A model generated the notes under the pieces. It was not told the origin of the DNA. It saw only the letters and a program-made list of their open reading frames with translations, and ran no database searches. Positions 25,089 through 33,554 of a stretch of 64,000 nucleotides of DNA are shown one piece after another. A program made the translations under genes and the position numbers. The first letter of the stretch is position 1. Each line of letters starts with the position of its first letter. Origin of the DNA: an uncultured Eubacteriales bacterium (GTDB lineage: Bacteria > Bacillota > Clostridia > Oscillospirales > CAG-272); the NCBI GenBank assembly GCA_934446365.1, contig CAKSDZ010000004.1, positions 124,001-188,000 of the forward strand, read 5' to 3'.

Positions 25089-25122
25089 AGATTATCACCT
25101 TTCGCTTCGTACTTGTAAAAAA

Positions 25123-25166
25123 GCTTCCGCTTCCTTACGCTTATAGTATAGCATATGCGGAAGCGG
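25123..25166 (-). promoter_or_regulatory. inverted repeat with embedded -10-like box before hpf
   Basis: CCGCTTCC (25127-25134) pairs with GGAAGCGG (25159-25166). On the minus strand it is followed by a TTTTTT run, so it may end transcripts of the AAA ATPase gene. A TATACT box lies in the loop and may be the hpf promoter. Confidence 0.45.
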
Positions 25167-25226
25167 AAATAAAGAGCTTTTTGTGAATGAAATACAAAAT
25201 TTTTGAAAAGCGAGGCGGTTTTTGCG

Positions 25227-27533
25227 TCAAATAGACAAAATATTACAGGAACCGACGGTTTCCATAATCGTTTTTTCCCGCTCATGGCAGGTAAAGAGAA
25301 TGCTTTGATAACTGCGCTGCGAATATTTGTAAATCAAAGAGAGCATCTTGGAAAGACGCGCGTCGTCCATGCGGACAAAGCTTTCGTCGAACAGAAACGG
25401 CGGCACGGCTTTTTTATACAAAAGCTCGATGAGTGCGATTCTGAGACAGATGTAGGCGACGTCTCCTGTCCCCGCGCTGAGATATGCGGCGTCCCGCATC
25501 AGAGCACCGTCGGAAAAGGACAGTCCGAAGTCCATATCCACGCCGATTTCCGAATATTTGCCGTCCGTCAGCGCGCCCATGAGCTTTGCGGCGCTTTTCG
25601 CAATTTTCGGAGAAATGCCCTCCCGCAGTTTTCCGCTGGCCTTTTCCAGCGATTCGATGGCGAGCATATAGGCGTCCCATTTGGCGGTCAGCTCTCGGAT
25701 TTCCTCGTCGAGCGCGGCTTTCTGCTCGGCAAGCTCGGTCGGCCGTATCGCCGTCGCCGTCAGCGCCGACAGCTCCACATCGATCTGATGAAGCTTGTCG
25801 GTTTGGGAGGCGATCGCAGCCGATAAAAATTCGCTGTCGCGCCTTTTCGCGGTGAGATTGAAGCTTTCCATTTCCTCCTCGTCATATTCGTCGAGGCATG
25901 CGGATTTCAGATATTCCTTGGGATAGGCCGCGAGGGATTCCTCGATTTCGGCAATTCTGCTTTTTTGCTCCTCGTATGCCGATTCCAGCCCCGCAAGCTC
26001 CGTGCGGATGCTGCGGCATGACGCGATGGCCTCCGAAAGGGAAGTCGCGGTATTGCCCGAGATTTCAAAGCCGTCCTTTCCGAGAACCTCCAAAATTTCC
26101 GCACTGATCTGTTCCAGCTTCGCGGAAGCCGCGTTAAATTTGTCATTGGCCTCATCGCGTGCGCCGGTGATAAAGACCATGTAGGCCTCATCCTCGGATG
26201 CGGCGCGGACCAGCTCCTCAAATTCGTCGTAATCCGCGCAGCCGAATTTGGCGCAGATGGTGCGGATATCCGTTTTGAGCGACGCCGACCGGACCAGAAA
26301 AACGATGCCTATAACGGCAAAGACGGGAATGAGCGCCGCCGTGATATATTTGAGGACGGCAGGCATGTCCGGCACGCCGAAAAAGAGAACGGCACAGAGG
26401 ACGGCGAAGAGCGCGGCGAGAATAAACGCGCCCGTAAAAAGCTTGACGGAAGCCGAACGGGCACGGCGCATGGAACGGGTTTTCGAGATGAGCTCCTCGC
26501 GGGTTTTGCCGCCTTTCGCGCCGAAGCGTTCGAAAATCGCGAGCTTTTCGCTCATATCCGTTATTTTTTGGGTAGCGTCGGAAAGCGCCGCTTCCGCGTC
26601 GGCATAGCGGGAGGCGGCAAGCTCAAGGCTGCCCTGCATTTTTTCAAGCGAGGCAATATATCCGTCGGAGGATATATCCCGTCCGCCATGCTCCGGCGGC
26701 GATTTTTTCGCGGCGATTGTTTCCTCCGTTTCCACAAGGCGGGCCTTCTCCGCCTTGCGTCTCAGATAGGCTTTTTTCATGGTGTAGCGTTCGTATTTTT
26801 CGAGCTCCGCCTTGACGGCTTCAAGACGGTGCTCCGCTTCCTCTTTTTTTTCGGAAAGCTGGCGGCGGGTTCCTTCGAGGTAAATGATGTCGCCGCTCGC
26901 TTTCATAGCGGTTTCCAGCTTTTCCGCCGTTTCGTCGCGGGCGCTTTCCAGCTCCGCGATTTTTCCGCCCCGTCTGTTTTTATGCAGCAGGAACACTCTT
27001 GCGGAATCGAGCTTCGCAATCGCTTTCTTTGTGTTGATGCTCTCATTGGCGGAGAATAAAATGTTTTCCGCCTCCTCGCCGAGCTCGTGACCGCCAACGC
27101 GGGTGTTCTCCGTTTGGCGGATATAGACGGTACTATCGAAAACGGAGCCGGATACGCCGAAAAACACCTCGCCGGGCGATTGCCCTTTGAAACAGACGAG
27201 ATTGGTGTCCGCATCGTATACGGCGCATTTTTCACGGTAGGAGGGCTTGCCGTCGGAGGAGGTGACACAGACGACCTCGCGCTCGATGCGATACCGCTTT
27301 CCGTCCTCGGAAAACGTGAGCGAGCCCGCCGCACGGGAATCCCGCCAGCTGATGGGACGGATTTTCTCGTCTGGCTTTGCGGGAAGTCCGTAAAACATGA
27401 ATCGGATGAATCCGCATATTGTGGATTTTCCGGATTCGTTGGCTCCCTCGACGATGTTGACGCCCTCCGAAAAATTGAATTTTTGGTCGGACAGCTTGCC
27501 GAAGCTGGATATATACAGGCTTTCAAAAATCAT
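25227..27533 (-). CDS. AAA-family ATPase, RecN/SbcC-like (YhaN type), with central membrane segments
   Basis: A 768-residue ABC-type ATPase. The P-loop GANESGKST is at 30-38 in FGKLSDQKFNFSEGVNIVEGANESGKST, the classic start of Rad50/SbcC/RecF-like proteins. Long coiled coils follow (about 185-350 and 430-620). Between them two hydrophobic segments (about 373-420) look like membrane helices, as in YhaN-like proteins. The C-terminus has the signature-like YLSAGTGDVAYICLRIAL and Walker B FLFDESFVRMDD. Such genes usually stand next to an SbcD-like nuclease gene, but here the neighbours are yqeG and hpf. A DNA-repair role is inferred from the family. Confidence 0.85.
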   Translation of the reverse strand: MIFESLYISSFGKLSDQKFNFSEGVNIVEGANESGKSTICGFIRFMFYGLPAKPDEKIRPISWRDSRAAGSLTFSEDGKRYRIEREVVCVTSSDGKPSYREKCAVYDADTNLVCFKGQSPGEVFFGVSGSVFDSTVYIRQTENTRVGGHELGEEAENILFSANESINTKKAIAKLDSARVFLLHKNRRGGKIAELESARDETAEKLETAMKASGDIIYLEGTRRQLSEKKEEAEHRLEAVKAELEKYERYTMKKAYLRRKAEKARLVETEETIAAKKSPPEHGGRDISSDGYIASLEKMQGSLELAASRYADAEAALSDATQKITDMSEKLAIFERFGAKGGKTREELISKTRSMRRARSASVKLFTGAFILAALFAVLCAVLFFGVPDMPAVLKYITAALIPVFAVIGIVFLVRSASLKTDIRTICAKFGCADYDEFEELVRAASEDEAYMVFITGARDEANDKFNAASAKLEQISAEILEVLGKDGFEISGNTATSLSEAIASCRSIRTELAGLESAYEEQKSRIAEIEESLAAYPKEYLKSACLDEYDEEEMESFNLTAKRRDSEFLSAAIASQTDKLHQIDVELSALTATAIRPTELAEQKAALDEEIRELTAKWDAYMLAIESLEKASGKLREGISPKIAKSAAKLMGALTDGKYSEIGVDMDFGLSFSDGALMRDAAYLSAGTGDVAYICLRIALIELLYKKAVPPFLFDESFVRMDDARLSKMLSLIYKYSQRSYQSILFTCHEREKTIMETVGSCNILSI

Positions 27534-27575
27534 GGTGTGCCCTCCTTTTCCTGATTTTGTGAGAGACGGGGACCG

Positions 27576-28088
27576 TCATCCGTGCTTTCTTTCCTGTTTC
27601 CGGCGGTAAGCGCGGATAAAGGGCTTTTCCATCAGGCGTTTGAATTTGAAAAAGAGATTTTCATCGTATGGAAGCGGCGTGACGAGGATCGCAAGCGCGC
27701 CGGCACGCTTCGCGCAGCAGACGTCGGTAAAGATCTGATCGCCGATTACCGCTGTCTCCTCCGGCCTGACGCCGAAATGTCCGCAGGAGGCAAACACGGC
27801 GCGGGGAGACGGCTTCCCGCTTTTGTAGGTCGTAAATACGCCGAGCTTTTTGTTGAAGCGCTCGACCCGCTCCCGTCCGTTGTTTGAGGCGAGCGCGACG
27901 GAAATGCCCTTGGCTTGCAGCGCTTCGATCCAATTTGTGACCTCCGCCGTAGGCTCCGGCATCCCGTAGGTTACAAGCGTATTGTCGATGTCGAGTACAA
28001 CGGCGCGGATGCCCTTTGACAGGAGATAATCCGGTGTGATATCGTGTATGCTGTCGAACATGATATCCGGTATGAAAGGATGCTTCAT
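27576..28088 (-). CDS. yqeG: YqeG family HAD IIIA-type phosphatase
   Basis: A 170-residue HAD-superfamily phosphatase. The nucleophile motif is VVLDIDNTLVTYG (DIDNT at 33-37), motif II lies in ALASNNGRERV, and the late KPSPRAVFASCGHFGVRPEETAVIGDQIFTDVCCAKRAG carries the conserved Lys and Asp residues. YqeG proteins are widespread in Bacillota, often beside shikimate or ribosome-assembly GTPase genes, which are not present here. The start at 28088 is preferred because AAGGCGG precedes it; thirteen upstream codons are in frame but unrelated. Confidence 0.9.
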   Translation of the reverse strand: MKHPFIPDIMFDSIHDITPDYLLSKGIRAVVLDIDNTLVTYGMPEPTAEVTNWIEALQAKGISVALASNNGRERVERFNKKLGVFTTYKSGKPSPRAVFASCGHFGVRPEETAVIGDQIFTDVCCAKRAGALAILVTPLPYDENLFFKFKRLMEKPFIRAYRRKQERKHG

Positions 28089-28197
28089 GCGAATTTTCCG
28101 CCTTTCGGGTTGATGCTGCCGGGGCATGCTTTCGGAATTGCCGCGGGCGCATGAGAAATGGCAAAGCTGATTTATGACGGCCGGCGTTTATGAAAAA

Positions 28198-28231
28198 CGC
28201 GGAGACAGCGGAGGTCCGCTGTCTGCGCTGC
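28198..28231 (-). terminator. leader hairpin with T-run upstream of yqeG (possible attenuator)
   Basis: On the minus strand AGACAGCGGA pairs with TCCGCTGTCT over a two-base loop, flanked by GCG/CGC and followed by GTTTTT. A promoter-like TTGCGT, 17 bp, TAATAT lies upstream on the same strand, and yqeG starts about 110 bp downstream. A second pairing, GCGTTT with AAACGC, overlaps the T-run. A regulatory role is an inference. Confidence 0.45.
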
Positions 28232-28319
28232 CGCATATGATTTCAAAATATATCAATATATTATCATTTTTAAAAACCAAACGCAATAGCTTTTCTGAAT
28301 TTTTTCCGCAGCGCATTTC

Positions 28320-28348
28320 TTGACGGCCGATGTCTGCTGTGATATACT
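28320..28348 (+). promoter_or_regulatory. sigma-A promoter of the polysaccharide deacetylase gene
   Basis: TTGACG (28320-28325), 17-bp spacer, TATACT (28343-28348), about 30 bp before the start codon. Confidence 0.65.
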
Positions 28349-28377
28349 GATACCGAATCTTGTTGCGAGGTGGGACT

Positions 28378-29079
28378 ATGGCGATGTGGAACGGAAAGAA
28401 AAAGGCGGTCACGTTCAGCTATGACGACGGCGTTATGCAGGATATACGGCTGATTGAGATTTTTAACCGATACGGTCTGCGGGCGACGTTCAATCTCAAT
28501 TCGGGACTTTTGGGCGGGAAAAACACGCTTATTCGCGGCGGCGTGCAGGTAAGACACGATAAAATCCGCATGGAGGATGTGCGTGCGGTCTATGACGGGC
28601 ATGAGGTCGCGGCGCATACGCTGACGCATCCGGCGCTGTGTACGTTGCCGGATGAAGAGGTAGTGCGGCAGGTGGAAGAGGACAGGCAGGCGCTTTCGGC
28701 GCTTGTCGGATATGAGGTTGTCGGCATGGCGTATCCCGGAGGCGGCGTCAATCACGATGCGAGAGTGGAGCGTCTTGTGCGGGAGCATACCGGTATTCGC
28801 TATGCCAGAACCGTCGATGCAAACGGCGGCTTCGGGATTCGGCACGACCTTATCGCATTCGCGCCGACGGTATATCATTTGGATATGGATAAAATGCTTG
28901 CGCTCGGCGAGGAATTCCTCGCTTCCGAGACGGACACACCGCAGCTTTTCTATATTTGGGGACATTCATATGAATTTGACGCATGGAGCTTTTGGGAGGC
29001 CTTTGAGGCTTTCTGCCGGAGGCTCGGCGGGCATGAGGATGTCTTTTACGGCACGAACCGGGAGGTGCTGCTGTGCTGA
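28378..29079 (+). CDS. polysaccharide deacetylase (NodB/CE4-like) family protein
   Basis: A 233-residue protein of the CE4 fold. It begins with VTFSYDDGV (catalytic Asp-Asp at 16-17) and carries the zinc-ligand motif HTLTHP (His80 and His84). GMAYPGGG stands for the RxPxG motif, and LFYIWGHSYEFD holds a late His. No signal peptide is seen, so unlike peptidoglycan or xylan deacetylases this member is probably cytoplasmic; such small forms are common in Clostridia. The substrate is unknown. Start at 28378 with GAGGTGGGACT before it. A terminator follows. Confidence 0.85.
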   Translation: MAMWNGKKKAVTFSYDDGVMQDIRLIEIFNRYGLRATFNLNSGLLGGKNTLIRGGVQVRHDKIRMEDVRAVYDGHEVAAHTLTHPALCTLPDEEVVRQVEEDRQALSALVGYEVVGMAYPGGGVNHDARVERLVREHTGIRYARTVDANGGFGIRHDLIAFAPTVYHLDMDKMLALGEEFLASETDTPQLFYIWGHSYEFDAWSFWEAFEAFCRRLGGHEDVFYGTNREVLLC

Positions 29080-29121
29080 GAGTGCGCATGAGCGCCGTTA
29101 CGGGATGAGGCTTTCTGTATC

Positions 29122-29154
29122 AAAACGGATTTTTGGAGAAAAAATCCGTTTTTT
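29122..29154 (+). terminator. terminator after the deacetylase gene
   Basis: AAACGGATTTTT pairs with AAAAATCCGTTT around a short loop and is followed by T4. Confidence 0.8.
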
Positions 29155-29155
29155 G

Positions 29156-29183
29156 TTGCTTTTCCGCTTGGTTGTGTTATAAT
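29156..29183 (+). promoter_or_regulatory. probable promoter of the PNPOx-like gene
   Basis: TTGCTT (29156-29161), 16-bp spacer, TATAAT (29178-29183), about 42 bp before the start codon. Confidence 0.55.
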
Positions 29184-29224
29184 AAAGATAAAATACGAAA
29201 TATCGGAGAACGGGAGCTGCGGAA

Positions 29225-29641
29225 ATGAGAAATCCGGAACAGACGGTGGGAAATTTAATTGATAAGCAGAGCGTCTGCTATGTCGGCTCCGCGGCGGCGG
29301 ACGGTTTTCCGCACGTGCGGGCGATGTTTTCGCCGCGTGAGCGGGAAGGGATCGGAATTTTATATTTCACGACAAATCTGTCCTCCCGTCATGCGGCGCA
29401 GTACCGTGAAAATCCGAAAGCCTGTGTCTATTTCTGCGACCGGCGGTTTTATCGGGGCGTGATGCTCACGGGAACGATGGAGGTGCTCACGGACGATGCC
29501 ATCCGCCGGAGGCTTTGGCGTGACGGGGATACGGCGTATTATCCCGGCGGCGTTTCGGACCCGGATTATTGTGTGCTGAAATTTACCGCGGAGCAGGGTA
29601 GATTTTACGGAAATTTCAAATCCGAGGATTTTAATATATAG
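29225..29641 (+). CDS. pyridoxamine 5'-phosphate oxidase-like flavin-binding protein
   Basis: A 138-residue split-barrel protein. The pattern YVGSAAADGFPHVRAM near the N-terminus, LYFTTNLSSRHAAQYRENPKACVYFCDRR in the centre, and VLKFTAEQGRFYGNFKSEDF at the end match the small PNPOx-like (general stress protein 26-type) family that binds FMN or F420. It is too short for a true pyridoxamine-phosphate oxidase. The physiological substrate is unknown. The following membrane protein gene starts 35 bp downstream. Confidence 0.85.
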   Translation: MRNPEQTVGNLIDKQSVCYVGSAAADGFPHVRAMFSPREREGIGILYFTTNLSSRHAAQYRENPKACVYFCDRRFYRGVMLTGTMEVLTDDAIRRRLWRDGDTAYYPGGVSDPDYCVLKFTAEQGRFYGNFKSEDFNI

Positions 29642-29676
29642 GTTTCTTTTTGGGGAAATCCTATCAGGAGGATAAA

Positions 29677-30123
29677 ATGAAAAAATGGCTCTCTTTTCTG
29701 CGTTCCTATATCGGACACGTAGGCGCTTATTTTATGTTTACCGTGCTGACGTTCGTTCTGTTTTCAAAAGCGCTCGGACTTCCGTCGGATACCTTTAACA
29801 CCCCGCTTGTGTGGACGTCGCTTTTGTTTGCGGCGCTTGTCGGCGCGGCGGATTATGTATTCCGGCTGGCGTTTCTCGGCTCCTATTATGTGAAGCTTGT
29901 CGTTCACGGCATTCTTGCAACGGTATCGTTTGCGCTTTCCTTTGTCGTGGCCTCTGACCTTGTGGAGCGCGGCAAGACGGCGATGTTCGGGATTTTGGCT
30001 TTCTTCATTTTGTATTTGGTTATCGCCGCCGTCAGATGCGTTTATCATTCCGTGACAACCAAAAAGAGCAATGAAAAGGAAAGCTATACGAATCTCTATA
30101 CGCCGAAAAATTTGGACAAATAA
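29677..30123 (+). CDS. small four-helix membrane protein (DUF3021-like)
   Basis: A 148-residue protein with four predicted membrane segments (about 11-31, 47-63, 76-98, 109-130) and a charged C-terminal tail with KKSNEKESYTN. The pattern resembles DUF3021 membrane proteins, which often accompany LytTR regulators, but no LytTR gene is near, so the family label is tentative. The ATG at 29677 has an AGGAGGATAAA site; the in-frame upstream codons to 29650 do not. It ends before a strong bidirectional terminator. Confidence 0.65.
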   Translation: MKKWLSFLRSYIGHVGAYFMFTVLTFVLFSKALGLPSDTFNTPLVWTSLLFAALVGAADYVFRLAFLGSYYVKLVVHGILATVSFALSFVVASDLVERGKTAMFGILAFFILYLVIAAVRCVYHSVTTKKSNEKESYTNLYTPKNLDK

Positions 30124-30185
30124 AAGAGGCTGCTCCGCCTGTGTGCGTCGGCGTGCATCGGGGCTTTTAGGATGCAGCGAAAACC

Positions 30186-30222
30186 AAAAGAGCGTGGACC
30201 GCGGTCCACGCTCTTTTTTATT
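30186..30222. terminator. bidirectional terminator
   Basis: Near-perfect palindrome AAAGAGCGTGGACC/GGTCCACGCTCTTT with A and T tracts, between the convergent membrane-protein and M23 peptidase genes. Confidence 0.9.
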
Positions 30223-30232
30223 GAAAATAAAT

Positions 30233-31249
30233 TCAGTCCGGCAGGGAAAAATCCGTGATGGGATTGACCGCGATATATTCCTCGCCGTTTTTATAGACGG
30301 CGCTTCTGTTTTGCAGGAGGAATTTTGTGATTTCATAGCAGTCGATCCAGATTTGGTTGGTTCCGTCTTTCTGCACGGGATTGAAGATGAGCTGAATCCC
30401 GAAATGCAGATGCGGCGTGTTGATGTTGTTGACGTTTTCCTTGGCGCTGTAACCGGTCATGCCGAGATAACCGATTACCTCTCCCGCCGTGACGATTTTG
30501 CCCTCGTACATGTCGTTATAGGGATGATTTTTCCGCAGATGCGCGTAATAGTAGTAGCGCGTCCCGTCGAAGCTGCGGATGCCGATGCGCCATCCGCCGT
30601 ATTGGTTCCAGCCGACGGCCTCGACATAGCCGGATTCCACGGCGATGATTGGTGTGCCGACGGAGCCCATCATATCGTGCCCAAGATGCCGTCTGCGGTA
30701 TCCGTAGCTGCGCGATGCGCCGAAATCGTCGTAATCGCTGTAAGAATAGCCGCGCGCGATCGGAGAAAATGCTTTGAGCCCGTATTTTTCCGTATATTCG
30801 TATCGGCCGTTTGTGTTGTCGTATACCGCATAGGTGCCGAGATAACCGTCCAGCACCGCTCCGTAGGCTTCCTTATAATAAGAAAAATACTTCATGTCCT
30901 CGAAGCAGGCGGGATTCTGCTTTAAGGCTTCCTCCGCATATAAGAGGTCGGATTTTTTATAGCTTTTGAAATTCCCGCCGTATTTGGCGCCGAGATAGGC
31001 GAGCAGGTCGATCCAGCTTACATGGGAATCCGTGCCGTAAGAGGCCACATCGAGCTTCATGGCGTCCGTCATCGCGGCGGCCGTGACGCCGAAATCCACC
31101 CATTTGATATAAGAAGTGCCGTCGGCGGAGGCATAAAGCGCATTTTTTCCGGTGAGAGAGAAGATGCAGAATGCGAGCGCGAGCAGAGCAGCGAGCACGC
31201 AGGTCAGGATACGGGCGCGTTTTCCGCTCCCTTTATACATCGGAATCAT
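30233..31249 (-). CDS. M23 family metallopeptidase, membrane-anchored
   Basis: A 338-residue protein with an N-terminal membrane anchor (about 12-32). A long middle region of repeated Tyr-rich helices (KSYKKSDLLYAEEALKQN, KYFSYYKEAYGAVLDGYLGTY) leads to a C-terminal LytM-type endopeptidase domain. Zinc ligands are in RRHLGHDMMGS and in PHLHFGIQ, with YYYYAHLRK between. It probably cuts peptidoglycan cross-links outside the cell. Similar Clostridia proteins are annotated only by the M23 domain; a SpoIIQ-like sporulation role is possible but not shown. GGAGGAAAGCC precedes the start. Confidence 0.9.
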   Translation of the reverse strand: MIPMYKGSGKRARILTCVLAALLALAFCIFSLTGKNALYASADGTSYIKWVDFGVTAAAMTDAMKLDVASYGTDSHVSWIDLLAYLGAKYGGNFKSYKKSDLLYAEEALKQNPACFEDMKYFSYYKEAYGAVLDGYLGTYAVYDNTNGRYEYTEKYGLKAFSPIARGYSYSDYDDFGASRSYGYRRRHLGHDMMGSVGTPIIAVESGYVEAVGWNQYGGWRIGIRSFDGTRYYYYAHLRKNHPYNDMYEGKIVTAGEVIGYLGMTGYSAKENVNNINTPHLHFGIQLIFNPVQKDGTNQIWIDCYEITKFLLQNRSAVYKNGEEYIAVNPITDFSLPD

Positions 31250-31332
31250 GGCTTTCCTCCGAATTTTTCTTGATATATAAGGATATATATGAAAATTCGG
31301 CGTCCGCTATGCTATGGTGAAAAAGAATAAAT

Positions 31333-31364
31333 CCGGTGCAAGCCTTAAAGGATTTGCACCGGAC
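31333..31364 (-). terminator. terminator after the 163-residue lipoprotein gene
   Basis: TCCGGTGCAA pairs with TTGCACCGGA; on the minus strand the hairpin is followed by a T-rich stretch ending in TTTTT. It lies between the lipoprotein stop and the M23 gene. Confidence 0.65.
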
Positions 31365-31449
31365 GGATCCGTATCTTTTTTCATAGAGGTATGGCGGTTT
31401 TGGAAATTCGGCTGCGGCATGTCCGCCGTGCGGCCGCTTTGTCCTCAGC

Positions 31450-31941
31450 TCAGCTTTTTTCCAGCGTGATTTCCAAAGAAAATGCGGCGCTCTCTCCTGC
31501 AATCCGAAGCGTGTATCTGCCTTTTGGGGCATTTTCGATGCGAACCTCTCCCTCATCGTTTATGGGAAGGTCTCCTACGATTTCTGCATTGTCGCGGACG
31601 ATGCAGATGCGCAGATTGCCGGCGGTCACGGAGGAGACCGCATGCCAAACGAGCGTTTCGCCGTTTGCATTGACGCCGGCGAGGGGAGCGTCGGGCTGCA
31701 TCACACCGGACAGCTCACCGATGCTGATTTTTGTTTTTCCGCCAATCGTCGATGTGACGGACGCAATGGCAAAATAGGATTGACTTTGGCAGATATCCTC
31801 TTCGGTGACGGAGCAGAGCGTGAAATCGTCCGGTCCGTTGACGTCTTCGATTGATTGGAAAAAACGGCCGGGAAAATCGCAGCCGGCAAGAAAGGCGAAT
31901 AGAAGCAGCGTCACGATGAAAAACAGGGCCGATTTTTTCAT
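31450..31941 (-). CDS. small lipoprotein of unknown function
   Basis: A 163-residue protein with a lipoprotein signal peptide: MKKSALFFIVTLLLF, then lipobox LAGC with Cys21. The mature part is probably an all-beta domain (GETLVWHAVSSVTAGNLRICIVRD, GRYTLRIAGESAAFSLEITL) of Ig-like type. Its start overlaps the stop of the acyltransferase-like gene upstream (ATGA), with GAGGAATCC inside that gene as ribosome site, so the two are coupled. No named family is recognised. Confidence 0.75.
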   Translation of the reverse strand: MKKSALFFIVTLLLFAFLAGCDFPGRFFQSIEDVNGPDDFTLCSVTEEDICQSQSYFAIASVTSTIGGKTKISIGELSGVMQPDAPLAGVNANGETLVWHAVSSVTAGNLRICIVRDNAEIVGDLPINDEGEVRIENAPKGRYTLRIAGESAAFSLEITLEKS

Positions 31942-33116
31942 ATATTGGATTCCTCCGGTAGATTTTCACAGAGCGGTTTCACATAGCAGCGGCGTCTTTT
32001 ATGGATTTCCGCATGGAATCTGCTCCACATGGATTGGATGCGCAGATTGGTTTCGAGCATGGGACCTGTTTCCGCATACTTGATGCCGAATTTTTCGGCG
32101 CCCTCAAAGGTATGTACGATGATTTCGGCATTCAGTGCGCTGTTCCAGTATTTCGGATGTGTGGCAATCAGCAGAAATTCCAGCGTCTCATGCTTTTTTG
32201 CGGTGAGATAGCGCAGCAAATGGATCCAGCCGAAAGGGAAGAGTCGCCCTTTGCAGTCGCGCACCGTATCCGCAAGAGAGGGAATGACGACGCCGAAGGA
32301 CACAGGGATGTTGTTTTCATCGACAATCAGCGTGAGAAATTCCGGCTTGACAAGCGTGATAAACTGTCCGATATAAAGCTCCACCTGCTTGTCGTCCAGC
32401 GGGATGACGCCGTAAATATTTTTATAGGCTTCATAAAGCAGCTCAAAAAGGTCTTTTGCGTATGGCAGGATTTCTTTTGTCTTTTTTAAATGCACCTCAT
32501 GCAGGTTCAGCTTTTCAAGGGAATACTCCGCGATCTTTTTGATTCTCGGATCGAGCGTTTCGGGCTTTTCCATAATCATTTCCACCCAATCCGTGAGCTT
32601 TGCATAGCCGAGTGCTTCCAAATGCTCCATATAATACGGATGATTATAGGTGGTGATAAAAAGTCCCTTTTTGTCGAAGCCGTCGACGAGCAGTCCCTGA
32701 TGATCGAGGTCACAGAAGCCCATCGGACCTTGAACTTCGGTCATGCCGAGTGTTTGTGCATAAGCTTCCACTTCTGCAAGGAGCGCCCGCGATACCTCGA
32801 TATCGTCGATGACGTCATATCGGGAAAAACGGACGCAGTTTTTGTGCCAGATTTCGTTGAAGCGCCGGTTATGGATTGCGGCGATTCTGCCGACAGGCTC
32901 TTTGCCGTGGAATGCCATAAAATAGCGTGCGCTGCAATAGGCAAACGCGGGATTTTTATCTTTTCTGAGGTTTTCCATTTCGTCCATCATAAGAGACGGA
33001 ACATAATTTGGATTCCCTATATAAAGACGGTCGGGAAAGGCAATAAACCGTTTTAAATCCGAGACGGACAGGATTTCATATAAATCGAGATCTCCGCAGG
33101 AGTGAAGAAATTTCAT
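31938..33116 (-). CDS. GNAT-fold N-acyltransferase-like protein
   Basis: A 392-residue protein. The first 170 residues (FPDRLYIGNPNYVPSLMMDEM, YFMAFHGKEPVGRIAAIHNRRFNE, VQGPMGFCDLDHQGLLVDGFD) and the last 110 (VSFGVVIPSLADTV, ETLEFLLIATHPKYWNSALN) resemble two GNAT-like halves, as in uncharacterised proteins known from Bacteroidetes and Clostridia. The substrate is unknown. The frame is open to 33341, but GAGGAGACATTT marks the ATG at 33116, and the extra residues would be encoded by AT-rich promoter sequence. Its base composition is lower in GC than the surrounding genes. Confidence 0.7.
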   Translation of the reverse strand: MKFLHSCGDLDLYEILSVSDLKRFIAFPDRLYIGNPNYVPSLMMDEMENLRKDKNPAFAYCSARYFMAFHGKEPVGRIAAIHNRRFNEIWHKNCVRFSRYDVIDDIEVSRALLAEVEAYAQTLGMTEVQGPMGFCDLDHQGLLVDGFDKKGLFITTYNHPYYMEHLEALGYAKLTDWVEMIMEKPETLDPRIKKIAEYSLEKLNLHEVHLKKTKEILPYAKDLFELLYEAYKNIYGVIPLDDKQVELYIGQFITLVKPEFLTLIVDENNIPVSFGVVIPSLADTVRDCKGRLFPFGWIHLLRYLTAKKHETLEFLLIATHPKYWNSALNAEIIVHTFEGAEKFGIKYAETGPMLETNLRIQSMWSRFHAEIHKRRRCYVKPLCENLPEESNI

Positions 33117-33288
33117 AAATGTCTCCTCTTTGGCACTAAAAATTGATCTTATGATTAGTATATACCCTGAACCGAAAGTTTTCAAGATAGAATCGAAATT
33201 TAAGCGTTTGTTAAAATTTTTGCATAAAAATATAGGGGTGGGAAAGACTAATCCACAGGATATTTTTATAAAATTTGTTAAAAATATA

Positions 33289-33317
33289 TTGACAAACACT
33301 CTGAAATATGATATATT
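33289..33317 (+). promoter_or_regulatory. strong promoter of tRNA-Lys
   Basis: Consensus TTGACA (33289-33294), 17 bp, TATATT (33312-33317), ending 17 bp before the tRNA 5' end. Confidence 0.85.
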
Positions 33318-33334
33318 AGATAAGCTTTGAAAAT

Positions 33335-33410
33335 GATCCATTAGCTCAGAAGGTAGAGCACATGACTTTTAATCATGGTGTCCGGAGTTCGACTCTCCGA
33401 TGGATCACCA
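33335..33410 (+). tRNA. tRNA-Lys (anticodon UUU)
   Basis: The 76-nt cloverleaf can be drawn by hand. Acceptor stem GATCCAT/ATGGATC is perfect, the D-arm contains AGCTCAGAAGGTAGAGC, the anticodon stem CATGA/TCATG holds loop CTTTTAA with anticodon TTT, and the T-arm is TCCGGAGTTCGACTCTCCGA. The CCA end is encoded. It is alone, with its own promoter and terminator. Confidence 0.97.
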
Positions 33411-33412
33411 AA

Positions 33413-33450
33413 AAAACGAGGTACCGCCTTGGTATCTCGTTTTTGTTTTG
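33413..33450 (+). terminator. terminator after tRNA-Lys
   Basis: AAAACGAGGTACC pairs with GGTATCTCGTTTT (one G-T pair) around a five-base loop and is followed by TGTTTTG. Confidence 0.85.
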
Positions 33451-33525
33451 GGTGTCGTAACACCCGGGCTTGGTATCGATCACACGATTGCGCTTATCCC
33501 GATCCGATATTTTTCGATATGCCCC

Positions 33526-33554
33526 TTGACAAATAAGGGGAACTGTATTATTCT
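33526..33554 (+). promoter_or_regulatory. promoter of the marR-ABC exporter operon
   Basis: TTGACA (33526-33531), 17 bp, TATTCT (33549-33554). The -10 box touches the large inverted repeat at 33550-33596. Confidence 0.75.
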
